DNA of 7,203 nt from DASZZV01 sp035544835 (GTDB lineage: Bacteria > Acidobacteriota > Thermoanaerobaculia > Gp7-AA8): NCBI GenBank assembly GCA_035544835.1, contig DASZZV010000394.1, positions 1-7,203 on the forward strand, read 5' to 3'. This document shows, in pieces, positions 1 through 5,826 of the stretch (the first letter of the stretch is position 1; each line of letters opens with the position of its first letter). Made by a program: the position numbers and the translations under genes. Below the pieces are notes generated by a model, which was not told the DNA's origin, did no database searches, and saw only the letters and a list, made by a program, of their open reading frames with translations.

Positions 1-202
1 CCAACCGCTCTCTCGCGCGCTCCAGGGCGCGCGGATCACGATCGATCCCGAGAAGACGCGCCCCGGAGCTCGACTCCAGCAACGCCTCGGCATGCCCCCC
101 CAGCCCGACGGTCGCATCCACAATCCAGCGGTCGTCGTCACTGCGAAGAAGCTCGATTACTTGCTTTAAAAGAACAGGCTGATGACTCTCGCGATCCTGC
201 AA
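1..202 (-). CDS. rsmH: RsmH (MraW) 16S rRNA methyltransferase, N-terminal part, cut by window edge
   Basis: This is the first 67 codons of the S-adenosylmethionine-dependent methyltransferase that N4-methylates C1402 of 16S rRNA in the small ribosomal subunit. The visible protein has the family's N-terminal HQPVLL motif (residues 7-12), the SAM-binding motif I as VDATVGLGGHAE (28-39), and a following LGIDRDPRAL segment (51-60) with the acidic residue expected to contact SAM. The rest lies beyond base 1. No ATG or GTG lies in frame between the preceding in-frame stop, which is the mraZ stop, and HQPVLL. The only usable start is therefore a TTG at 202, with an AGGA 6 bases upstream. The gene begins 12 bases after mraZ and is in the same frame, the usual mraZ-rsmH order at the head of a dcw cluster, so it is presumably co-transcribed from the mraZ promoter. 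Identity is secure; the TTG start is inferred. Confidence 0.95.
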   Translation of the reverse strand, partial: MQDRESHQPVLLKQVIELLRSDDDRWIVDATVGLGGHAEALLESSSGARLLGIDRDPRALERARERL

Positions 203-214
203 CCTGGGTCCTGA

Positions 215-667
215 CTAAACACCGTGGAGCTCGAGCTCCTTGAAATCGTCGGGCGAAAGCGGACTGGATGACAGACGCTTCTGTATCCGCTCTTCGTTCC
301 AGACGAGGAGGTGATCCTGGTTGCCGAGAACGACGACGTCTTCGCTGATGCCGGCAACGTTTCTGAGAATCGAAGGGACGAGCAGGCGACCCTGCGCATC
401 GAAGCTGTCGAGCTGCCCGTAATAATTCACGAGCTCCAGAACCTTCTGTTTCGCCAGGGATGACCTCGGGACTTTGGCGAGGCGCAACTGATACTCTTCC
501 CATACCTGCAGCGGATAAATAACCGCTTTCTCACCATCGAACGAGGTGATGAAGCAATCCGCTCCATAACTCTGTTCGATGATCCGGCGAAAGGTTTGCG
601 GGACCTTGATTCGGCCCTTCTCGTCCACTTTTGCCGGGGCATGCCCCATCAAGACACTGATTTCCAT
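215..667 (-). CDS. mraZ: MraZ, transcriptional regulator of the dcw cluster
   Basis: This is a 150-residue MraZ, the normal length for the family. MraZ proteins form ring-shaped oligomers that bind repeated short sites in their own promoter and repress or tune the division and cell-wall operon. Two SpoVT-AbrB-type halves are visible, each with its signature loop: VDEKGRIKVP (14-23) and FDAQGRLLVP (89-98), the latter preceded by NYYGQ. The frame stays open upstream to 865, but nothing there resembles MraZ. I choose the ATG at 667 (MEISVLMGHAPAKVDEKGR); a second ATG at 649 (MGHAPAKVDEKGR) fits the family almost as well, and neither has a strong ribosome binding site. rsmH follows 12 bases downstream. 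Four evenly spaced GTGG cores lie 33-66 bases upstream of the start, consistent with autoregulation. Family identity is certain; the exact start is not. Confidence 0.96.
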   Translation of the reverse strand: MEISVLMGHAPAKVDEKGRIKVPQTFRRIIEQSYGADCFITSFDGEKAVIYPLQVWEEYQLRLAKVPRSSLAKQKVLELVNYYGQLDSFDAQGRLLVPSILRNVAGISEDVVVLGNQDHLLVWNEERIQKRLSSSPLSPDDFKELELHGV

Positions 668-699
668 AGCCAGTTTTGTTAGTTTCGGATCAAAAACTA

Positions 700-733
700 C
701 CACTCCGATCCACTTAAGTCCACAATTTTCCAC
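700..733 (-). promoter_or_regulatory. Putative MraZ operator: four GTGG cores at exact 10-bp spacing
   Basis: Read on the minus strand, GTGG occurs at 733-730, 723-720, 713-710 and 703-700, so the four cores are exactly 10 bases apart; three of them read GTGGA. MraZ proteins are known to bind direct repeats at about one helical turn in their own promoters (TGGGN separated by 5 nt in E. coli, related GTG-containing repeats in mollicutes). The position just upstream of mraZ and the regular phase make this the likely autoregulatory site. I could not place a convincing -35/-10 pair in the 139-base gap between the toxin stop and mraZ, so which promoter it controls is not shown. Confidence 0.82.
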
Positions 734-806
734 CGGGCGTAGAAAAAAGGGGGATCGCGGATGCTGGCTCGAACCTCCAATGACGGATAGTCGTTCTCCA
801 TGAAGC

Positions 807-1061
807 TTACAGCCGCGGGCCTGACGTCCCGGACAGGTAATAGCCGACTCGGTTGAGGTAGACACGACGCACGTCGCGGAGCCTTACGTTGCGGGCGATT
901 GCACCGACCTGAGGTTGCCGGGAAACCAGATCGAGTGCTGCCTCGAGATTCTCGGCTAGCGCTTCAGGCGCCTTCAGGCGATTTTGCTGCCACCAGCGTC
1001 CAGCCTGCTCGACGTGCCCGTCCGCGCGCGAGGTGAATTTGACGGCGAGCCGATCGCTCAC
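807..1061 (-). CDS. RelE/ParE-family toxin, apparently with an internal deletion
   Basis: This 84-residue protein resembles ParE-like toxins of type II toxin-antitoxin systems, which poison gyrase or cleave mRNA depending on subfamily. The N-terminal half fits well: a first beta strand (LAVKFTSRA, 5-13), an aromatic helix (WWQQNRLKAPEALAENLEAALDLVSRQPQVG, 23-53), then a basic strand VRRVYLNRVGYYL (64-76). Family members usually go on for about 20 more residues, with a strand pair of the type 'YRV...VLALW', before ending in R-G-x-G-P-x-L. Here GYYL runs directly into SGTSGPRL, so the last strands seem missing while the typical end is kept. The start is GTG at 1061, overlapping the antitoxin stop by four bases (GTGA), with no separate ribosome binding site, so translation is probably coupled. 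The toxin may be inactive. The fold assignment is fairly good; activity and target are unknown. Confidence 0.72.
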   Translation of the reverse strand: MSDRLAVKFTSRADGHVEQAGRWWQQNRLKAPEALAENLEAALDLVSRQPQVGAIARNVRLRDVRRVYLNRVGYYLSGTSGPRL

Positions 1062-1276
1062 CGATTGCGAAGCTTTCGGAGAACGTCTTCCGCTGGAATC
1101 AACTCGCCCCGATCTGCCTGTGCGATCGATTCCAGAAGCTCTGCTTCGGCGGCGGCATCCATCTCAAAAGTCTCGTCCGACTCCCGCGCCAGGACGGTGA
1201 CGAGCGCGCCTTCCGGCAGCGACTCACCATCAACGATGACCTGACCAGAAACTACTCTGCCCGGTACGATTCGCAT
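1058..1276 (-). CDS. Antitoxin-like small protein paired with the ParE-like toxin
   Basis: This is a 72-residue acidic protein directly upstream of, and overlapping by four bases, the ParE-like toxin gene: the classical antitoxin-first order. Residues 7-30 (RVVSGQVIVDGESLPEGALVTVLA) look like a small beta-hairpin domain of the kind in AbrB-like or DUF104-like antitoxins. Residues 40-72 are predicted helical and Glu-rich, ending AEDVLRKLRNR, the kind of segment that usually wraps the toxin. It would neutralise the toxin by binding it and probably repress its own promoter. The start is ATG at 1276. There is no Shine-Dalgarno sequence before it, but TACAAT lies 6 bases upstream, so the mRNA may be leaderless. 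The gene is intact although its partner looks shortened. The role is inferred from gene order and small-protein character rather than from a firmly recognised family. Confidence 0.7.
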   Translation of the reverse strand: MRIVPGRVVSGQVIVDGESLPEGALVTVLARESDETFEMDAAAEAELLESIAQADRGELIPAEDVLRKLRNR

Positions 1277-1282
1277 ACGGCA

Positions 1283-1288
1283 ATTGTA
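1283..1288 (-). promoter_or_regulatory. Candidate -10 box (TACAAT) of the toxin-antitoxin genes
   Basis: TACAAT on the minus strand matches the sigma-70 -10 consensus at 5 of 6 positions and ends 6 bases before the antitoxin ATG. Transcription would therefore begin at or next to the start codon. No good -35 hexamer is found 16-18 bases upstream. The box lies in the 48-base gap after the DUF1232 gene, so read-through from that operon is also possible. Confidence 0.4.
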
Positions 1289-1324
1289 ACTCGCCTGACC
1301 TCAGCGTTGTTCCCTGCGCACCCG

Positions 1325-1873
1325 CTACTTCACCAGCTTCTTGATTTGATTCAACACGTCTTTCCCCACCAGTTGATCGGCGGAATGCAGCACTTTCCGC
1401 ATCATCTCCAGAAGGTCGGTATCCCCGCTCCAGTGCTCGCGCAGAACGGCTTCATCGGTATCCCTCAACAGCTTGTTCAGAATGTAGACGGCGAAGACGA
1501 GGTCGTCGAGGTATCCAATCGCACCGAGCAGCGCCTCGGGAACCAGGTCGAGGGGAAAGATGAAGTAGACGATTCCGGTTCCGAGCAGAAGCTTGTTCTT
1601 GCCCGTCACGCGACTGTCGTTGACCAGTCTCCAGAGCAGGATGAAGACATCGGGAACGAAGAAGAGCAGCTCGCTGGCTTTGCCGTTCTTCCCCCCTTTC
1701 TTCGTGATGTAGGAAGCGATTCTGGTGCGGGTGCGATCGTAGAAGCGCTGCGCACGGGGCGAGACGTCCGGCGGTGCCGAGCTGCCCGATGGTTGATCCG
1801 GTTCTGAGTCGAGCAGATCCTGGCCGCTGATGCGGCGCAACGAATCATCTGATGGAATCTCGTAGTCACTCAC
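1325..1873 (-). CDS. DUF1232 (YkvA-like) membrane protein
   Basis: This 182-residue protein carries the DUF1232 core. Its signature is a hydrophobic helix leading into FPLDLVPE (106-113) and then GYLDDLVFAVYILNKLL (120-136), the family's 'SPIDLIPD...LGYLDDL' pattern. A further hydrophobic segment, ELLFFVPDVFILLWRLV (68-84), precedes it. The protein probably sits in or on the inner membrane with two or three membrane-embedded segments. The first 60 residues are polar and probably disordered, with many Ser, Pro and Asp; the C-terminal tail (140-182) is charged and helical. The function of the family is unknown. The start is GTG at 1873, chosen because a strong AGGAGG lies 6 bases upstream, inside the last codons of the preceding gene, which it overlaps by GTGA. 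The two genes are therefore a translationally coupled operon. Confidence 0.85.
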   Translation of the reverse strand: MSDYEIPSDDSLRRISGQDLLDSEPDQPSGSSAPPDVSPRAQRFYDRTRTRIASYITKKGGKNGKASELLFFVPDVFILLWRLVNDSRVTGKNKLLLGTGIVYFIFPLDLVPEALLGAIGYLDDLVFAVYILNKLLRDTDEAVLREHWSGDTDLLEMMRKVLHSADQLVGKDVLNQIKKLVK

Positions 1874-2349
1874 TTTGTGCCTCCTGGAGGAATGTCTGCC
1901 CCGCCCTGTCCGAGCGCGACGCCGATCCCCCCCTCGATAATCTCGATATGACGTACGTCAACATCGAGGAAGGTTGGCAAGAAGCGATCCAACCGGACGG
2001 TGATGACATTGTTCACGGCGTCGAAGGCCAGGGCGTCATTCTGCATTGCCTTCTCGGCGAATTTTCGCAGCAGCACAGGAATCGGTAAGCCGAAGGCCGA
2101 GATGTTCTCCAGATAGATGCGGATTGCACCGCCGGAGGATTCGATTCGACGGATGAAAAGACGAAAGGGGATAAGGAAGAACTTCTCTACCTTTCCGTCG
2201 ATCCTCAGCTCGCCGGGGACGAAGGTCAGATGAATTTCCTGAATAGGCACCCGACGGGACGCGACCTCGCGCTGGACCATGGCTTCGAGCATCGAGCCGC
2301 GAAGACGCAGCAGAATCTCGTCCCATTCCACGAGGCGGGGCTCGCTCAT
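1870..2349 (-). CDS. Protein of unknown function, possibly LmeA/DUF2993-like
   Basis: This is a complete 159-residue protein without a signal peptide or membrane segment, so probably cytoplasmic or peripherally membrane-bound. The order of elements is: an amphipathic N-terminal helix (8-33, WDEILLRLRGSMLEAMVQREVA); a strand pair IHLTFVPGELRIDGKVEKFFLIPFRLFIRRIES (39-71); a strand AIRIYLENISAFGLPIPV (75-92); a helix (93-105); and alternating strands to about 145. A short strand, a turn with 'GELRIDGKVEK', then a membrane-facing sheet followed by 'GLPIP' recalls lipid-binding proteins of the LmeA/DUF2993 type, but I do not recognise it with confidence. The start is ATG at 2349 with GAGG 4 bases upstream. 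Its last four bases overlap the DUF1232 gene, suggesting the two products work together, perhaps at the membrane. Confidence 0.7.
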   Translation of the reverse strand: MSEPRLVEWDEILLRLRGSMLEAMVQREVASRRVPIQEIHLTFVPGELRIDGKVEKFFLIPFRLFIRRIESSGGAIRIYLENISAFGLPIPVLLRKFAEKAMQNDALAFDAVNNVITVRLDRFLPTFLDVDVRHIEIIEGGIGVALGQGGADIPPGGTK

Positions 2350-2411
2350 GCCGCCTCTCTCTGAGAATCTTGCAGGTCGACACCCTGGAGCAGAATTTCC
2401 GCTGGCTCTCG

Positions 2412-2509
2412 GCGTAGGGACGCGCAGCTGCGCGTCCGGTACCTGCGGAACACGACGCAGCGCATACCTGGTGGCGGAGTACCGGACGGGCAGCTGCCCG
2501 TCCCTACGC
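2412..2509. repeat. REP-type doublet: two inverted GTAG-headed palindromes
   Basis: The left arm (2414-2442) is GTAG, then the perfect 20-bp palindrome GGACGCGCAGCTGCGCGTCC (2418-2437), then GGTAC. The right arm (2479-2507) is the inverted copy: GTACC, then GGACGGGCAGCTGCCCGTCC (2484-2503), then CTAC. The arms match over 29 bases except for two symmetric changes (C to G and its partner) that keep the inner palindrome perfect; the match extends 2 bases outward on each side. The 36 bases between (2443-2478) code for nothing recognisable. A GTAG tetranucleotide followed by a hairpin, arranged as an inverted pair, is the layout of REP/BIME elements mobilised by RAYT (REP-associated tyrosine) transposases. 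It lies in the 234-base gap between the divergent LmeA-like and carB genes, upstream of the likely carB promoter. No transposase is present in the window. Confidence 0.85.
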
Positions 2510-2570
2510 GTTGTCGACTACTATCCGCTTTCGCAGCAGAAACCGTGTGAGAAACGCGGGTTAGTTTTTG

Positions 2571-2576
2571 TATAGT
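2571..2576 (+). promoter_or_regulatory. Candidate -10 box (TATAGT) of carB
   Basis: TATAGT matches the sigma-70 -10 consensus at 5 of 6 positions and ends 7 bases before the carB ATG at 2584. A start at the usual distance would give an mRNA beginning at, or within a base of, the start codon. No clear -35 hexamer is seen upstream. There is also no proper Shine-Dalgarno sequence before the ATG, only a weak GAG, which fits leaderless initiation. Confidence 0.45.
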
Positions 2577-2583
2577 GAGCCCA

Positions 2584-5500
2584 ATGCCAAAACGCACCGA
2601 TATCCGCTCCATTCTCATCCTCGGCTCCGGTCCAATCGTGATCGGGCAGGGTTGTGAGTTCGATTACTCCGGAACACAGGCCTGTAAAGCTCTGCGCGAA
2701 GAAGGATATCGAATCATCCTGGTCAACTCGAACCCTGCAACGATCATGACCGACCCGCAGTATGCGGACCAGACTTACATCGAGCCGCTGACGCCGGAGA
2801 CAGTGGAGAGGATCATAGCCAAGGAACGCCCCGACGCGATTCTCCCTACCGTTGGGGGACAGACGGCCATGAATCTGGCCATGTCCCTCCATGAATCAGG
2901 AGCGCTGGAACGCTTCGGCGTGGAATTGATCGGTGCGAAGTACGACGCCATCAGGACGGCCGAGGATAGGCAGCTCTTCAAAGACACAATGGAAAGGATC
3001 GGGGTCGAGGTTCCCCGTTCCGGTCACATCGGCACTCTCGAAGAGGCGGTCGAGGTGGCCGCCAGGATCGGCTACCCAACCGTAGTCCGCCCCTCCTTCA
3101 CGCTCGGCGGTACTGGTGGCGGAATCGCTTTCAACATCGAAGAGCTCAAGGAGATCGTGACCCGCGGCCTGCAACTCTCCCCCATCCATAAAGTGCTCAT
3201 CGAAGAATCGGTAATGGGGTGGAAAGAGTTCGAGCTGGAGGTCATGCGTGACCGGGCCGACAACGTCATCATCGTCTGCTCGATCGAGAACCTCGATCAC
3301 ATGGGCGTGCACACCGGCGACTCCATCACCGTTGCGCCGCAACAGACGTTGTCGAATCGCGAGTATCAGGCCATGCGTGATGAGGCCAAGCGCATCATCC
3401 GAGCCATCGGTGTCGAGACCGGAGGGTCGAACATTCAGTTCGCCGTGAATCCGATCGACGGACGACGTGTGGCCATCGAGATGAACCCGCGTGTGTCGCG
3501 CTCATCGGCTCTGGCCTCGAAGGCCACGGGCTTTCCCATCGCCAAGATCGCCGCGAAGCTCGCCGCCGGCTACACGCTGGATGAGATCCCCAACGACATC
3601 ACCAAAAAGACACCGGCCTCGTTCGAGCCGAGCATCGACTACGTCGTCGTCAAGATTCCGCGCTTCGCCTTCGAGAAATTCCGAAAGACCTCGCCGAAGC
3701 TCGGCCTTTCCATGCAGTCGGTCGGAGAGGCCATGGCCATCGGCCGCACCTTTAACGAGGCCCTGCAGAAAGGACTTCGCTCTCTGGAATCCGGACTCTC
3801 CGGACTGGAAACTGGCGGGTGGACGATTCGTGAAGAGATTCTGGATCAGCTCCGCATCGGAACGCCGACCAGGATCCTGGCGATCGGTGACGCCTTTCGC
3901 GCCGGCCTTTCGCTCGAGGAGATCTACGAGACCTCGGCCGTCGACAAATGGTTCCTTCATCACATCGAGCACATCATCGGGACGGAGCGGGAAATCATCA
4001 GCCGCGCCTCGGATCTCAAAGCAAACGCCATCGACGCGGAAACACTCTTCCGCTGGAAGCGCGAGGGATTTTCCGATCGTCAAATGGCGTCCCTGTGCGA
4101 TCTCGATGAGACCACGGTCCGTCAGACCAGAACTGGTCTGGGCATTCGTCCCGCCTACAAACGAGTCGATACCTGCGCCGCCGAGTTCGTGGCCAGCACT
4201 CCGTATATGTACTCGACTTACGAGAAAGAGAGTGAGGCCGAGCCGACCTCGCGCCGGAAGGTGATCATTCTCGGATCGGGACCAAATCGCATCGGGCAGG
4301 GCATCGAATTCGATACCTGCTGCGTTCATGCCTCCTTCGGTCTGCAACAGATTGGCTTCGAGACCATCATGGTGAACTGCAATCCCGAGACGGTCTCGAC
4401 CGACTACGACACCTCGGATCGCCTGTACTTCGAGCCGTTGACGCTCGAGGACGTTCTCGAAATCGTCGAGGTCGAAAAACCCGAGGGAGTCATCGTCCAG
4501 TTCGGTGGTCAGACTCCGCTCAAGCTCGCTAAATCCCTGGCCGCGGCCGGCGTGCCGATGTGGGGAACGTCAGTCGATTCGATCGACCTGGCTGAAGACC
4601 GGGATCGCTTCGGATCACTCCTCGATCAGGCAGGCATTCTCGCCCCGGCGCACGGAAGTGCGCAGTCGGAAGGGCAAGCGGTCGAGGTTGCCGAGCGCAT
4701 CGGCTATCCGATCGTGGTCCGCCCCTCTTACGTGCTCGGCGGCCGCGCCATGGCCATCGTCTACGATCGCGAGGCACTCACGCACTACATGAAGTTCGCC
4801 GTCGAAGCCGCTCCCGGCCATCCAATTCTCATCGATCGATTTCTCGAAGATGCTTTCGAGATCGACGTCGATGCCATCTCCGACGGAACCAATGTAGTCA
4901 TCGCCGGAGTCATGCAGCACATCGAGGAGGCCGGCATCCATTCCGGTGACTCGACCAGCGTCATTCCCCCTTATATGATTTCCCAGCGCGATCAGGATCG
5001 CATCCGGCGACGCACCGTCGACCTGGCGAAGTTGCTGAACGTGGTCGGTTTGATGAACGTTCAATACGCGCTCCATAAGGGCGAGCTCTACGTGCTCGAG
5101 GTCAATCCACGAGCATCGCGCACCGTACCCTATGTATCGAAGGCGACCGGAGTTTCCTTCGCGCTTCTGGCTGCACAAGTCATGGCCGGAAAGACCCTGG
5201 GCGAGCTCGGACTTCACGAAGAGCCGCGCGTAAACAGTTACTTCGTGAAGGCGCCGGTCTTCCCCTTTGTGAAGTTTCCGAAAGAAGACACCGTCCTCGG
5301 CCCGGAAATGAAATCGACTGGTGAAGACATGGGGATCTCGGACTCTTTCGGAGAGGCTTACGCCAAGGCTTTGCTCGGCGCCGGCATCGTTCTGCCGATG
5401 AAAGGGACCGCGTTTCTTTCTTTGAATCACAACGACAAGAGAACCCTGGTCGTGGAGCTTGCGCGCGAGCTCATCGAGATGGGATTCGATCTCATCGCCA

Positions 5501-5820
5501 CGAAAGGAACCAAAGAGTTCCTCGAGAAACACGGCATCGAAGCCAGACTCGTGCTCAAGGTTCACGAAGGGCGGCCGAATATCGTCGACTTCATGATCAA
5601 CGATGAGATCGCACTGGTGATCAACACACCTTTCGGTCGCTCAGCCTTTTACGACGATACCTACATCCGTCGCACCGCGTTGCAGCGCACCATACCCTGC
5701 ATCACGACCTTGTCGGCGGCAGCGGCCTGCGTGGAAGGCATTCGCGCGCTGCAAAGCGGACATAGCTCGCTGCGAAGCCTGCAGGAGTTGCACGCGCAGC
5801 CGCGCGTCGTCGTCAGGTGA
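2584..5820 (+). CDS. carB: Carbamoyl-phosphate synthase, large chain
   Basis: CarB uses ammonia channelled from the CarA glutaminase, bicarbonate and two ATP to make carbamoyl phosphate for pyrimidines and arginine in the cytoplasm. The 1078 residues (E. coli has 1073) show the full layout: carboxyphosphate half (about 1-400), oligomerisation domain (400-550), carbamoyl-phosphate half (550-930) and MGS-like allosteric domain (930-1078). Numbering matches E. coli exactly in the first half (R129, R169, Q285, E299, N301) and by minus two in the second (R673, R713, Q827, E839, N841), so both ATP-grasp sites are intact. In the allosteric domain most UMP-contact residues are kept (Ser and Lys in FLSLNHNDK, the two Thr of ATKGT, Lys of KVHEGRP, Asn of INT). 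At the ornithine site the equivalents of E783 and D791 remain, but E892 is Ala890 and Tyr1040 is Cys. The start is the ATG giving MPKRTDI, nine bases inside a possible GTG at 2575. carA is not adjacent. Confidence 0.98.
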   Translation: MPKRTDIRSILILGSGPIVIGQGCEFDYSGTQACKALREEGYRIILVNSNPATIMTDPQYADQTYIEPLTPETVERIIAKERPDAILPTVGGQTAMNLAMSLHESGALERFGVELIGAKYDAIRTAEDRQLFKDTMERIGVEVPRSGHIGTLEEAVEVAARIGYPTVVRPSFTLGGTGGGIAFNIEELKEIVTRGLQLSPIHKVLIEESVMGWKEFELEVMRDRADNVIIVCSIENLDHMGVHTGDSITVAPQQTLSNREYQAMRDEAKRIIRAIGVETGGSNIQFAVNPIDGRRVAIEMNPRVSRSSALASKATGFPIAKIAAKLAAGYTLDEIPNDITKKTPASFEPSIDYVVVKIPRFAFEKFRKTSPKLGLSMQSVGEAMAIGRTFNEALQKGLRSLESGLSGLETGGWTIREEILDQLRIGTPTRILAIGDAFRAGLSLEEIYETSAVDKWFLHHIEHIIGTEREIISRASDLKANAIDAETLFRWKREGFSDRQMASLCDLDETTVRQTRTGLGIRPAYKRVDTCAAEFVASTPYMYSTYEKESEAEPTSRRKVIILGSGPNRIGQGIEFDTCCVHASFGLQQIGFETIMVNCNPETVSTDYDTSDRLYFEPLTLEDVLEIVEVEKPEGVIVQFGGQTPLKLAKSLAAAGVPMWGTSVDSIDLAEDRDRFGSLLDQAGILAPAHGSAQSEGQAVEVAERIGYPIVVRPSYVLGGRAMAIVYDREALTHYMKFAVEAAPGHPILIDRFLEDAFEIDVDAISDGTNVVIAGVMQHIEEAGIHSGDSTSVIPPYMISQRDQDRIRRRTVDLAKLLNVVGLMNVQYALHKGELYVLEVNPRASRTVPYVSKATGVSFALLAAQVMAGKTLGELGLHEEPRVNSYFVKAPVFPFVKFPKEDTVLGPEMKSTGEDMGISDSFGEAYAKALLGAGIVLPMKGTAFLSLNHNDKRTLVVELARELIEMGFDLIATKGTKEFLEKHGIEARLVLKVHEGRPNIVDFMINDEIALVINTPFGRSAFYDDTYIRRTALQRTIPCITTLSAAAACVEGIRALQSGHSSLRSLQELHAQPRVVVR

Positions 5821-5826
5821 CGACGA
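5807..5826. terminator. Perfect 9-bp inverted repeat across the convergent stop codons
   Basis: TCGTCGTCAGGTGACGACGA is a perfect inverted repeat with 9-base arms and a GG centre. It contains both the carB stop (TGA, 5818-5820) and the stop of the opposing gene (TGA on the minus strand, 5815-5813). In RNA it would fold as an 8-base-pair stem with a 4-base loop from either strand. No U-run follows on either side, so it is not a standard intrinsic terminator. It may stall convergent transcription or stabilise the 3' ends, or simply reflect Val codons (GTC) at both gene ends. Confidence 0.4.

Noticed and set aside
735..750. Run of Ts after Cs on the minus strand upstream of mraZ, as a terminator for the toxin-antitoxin genes
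   Set aside because: No stable GC-rich hairpin precedes the T-run, so it does not qualify as an intrinsic terminator.
751..785. tRNA-like T-loop (GGTTCGAGCC on the minus strand)
   Set aside because: The flanking 5-base stems do not pair and no acceptor or anticodon stem can be built around it.
668..865. Upstream extension of the mraZ reading frame to 865, giving a 216-residue protein
   Set aside because: The extra 66 residues have no family match, run through the GTGG operator and overlap the toxin gene; the usual MraZ N-terminus begins at 667 or 649.
2346..2618. Minus-strand open frame across the REP doublet and the start of carB
   Set aside because: It passes through both palindromes and the carB promoter region and has no protein-like features; its ATGA overlap with the LmeA-like gene is probably chance.
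3491..4264. Plus-strand open frame in another frame of carB (257 codons)
   Set aside because: Arg/Ser/Pro-rich composition typical of an out-of-frame read of a GC-rich gene; CarB residues are intact in the true frame.
3502..4347. Long open frame antisense to carB (281 codons)
   Set aside because: It is a shadow of the GC-biased third codon positions of carB, with no recognisable domain and no ribosome binding site.
4615..5565. Long open frame antisense to carB (316 codons)
   Set aside because: Again a mirror of conserved carB coding sequence; its residues follow the complement of CarB motifs rather than a protein family.
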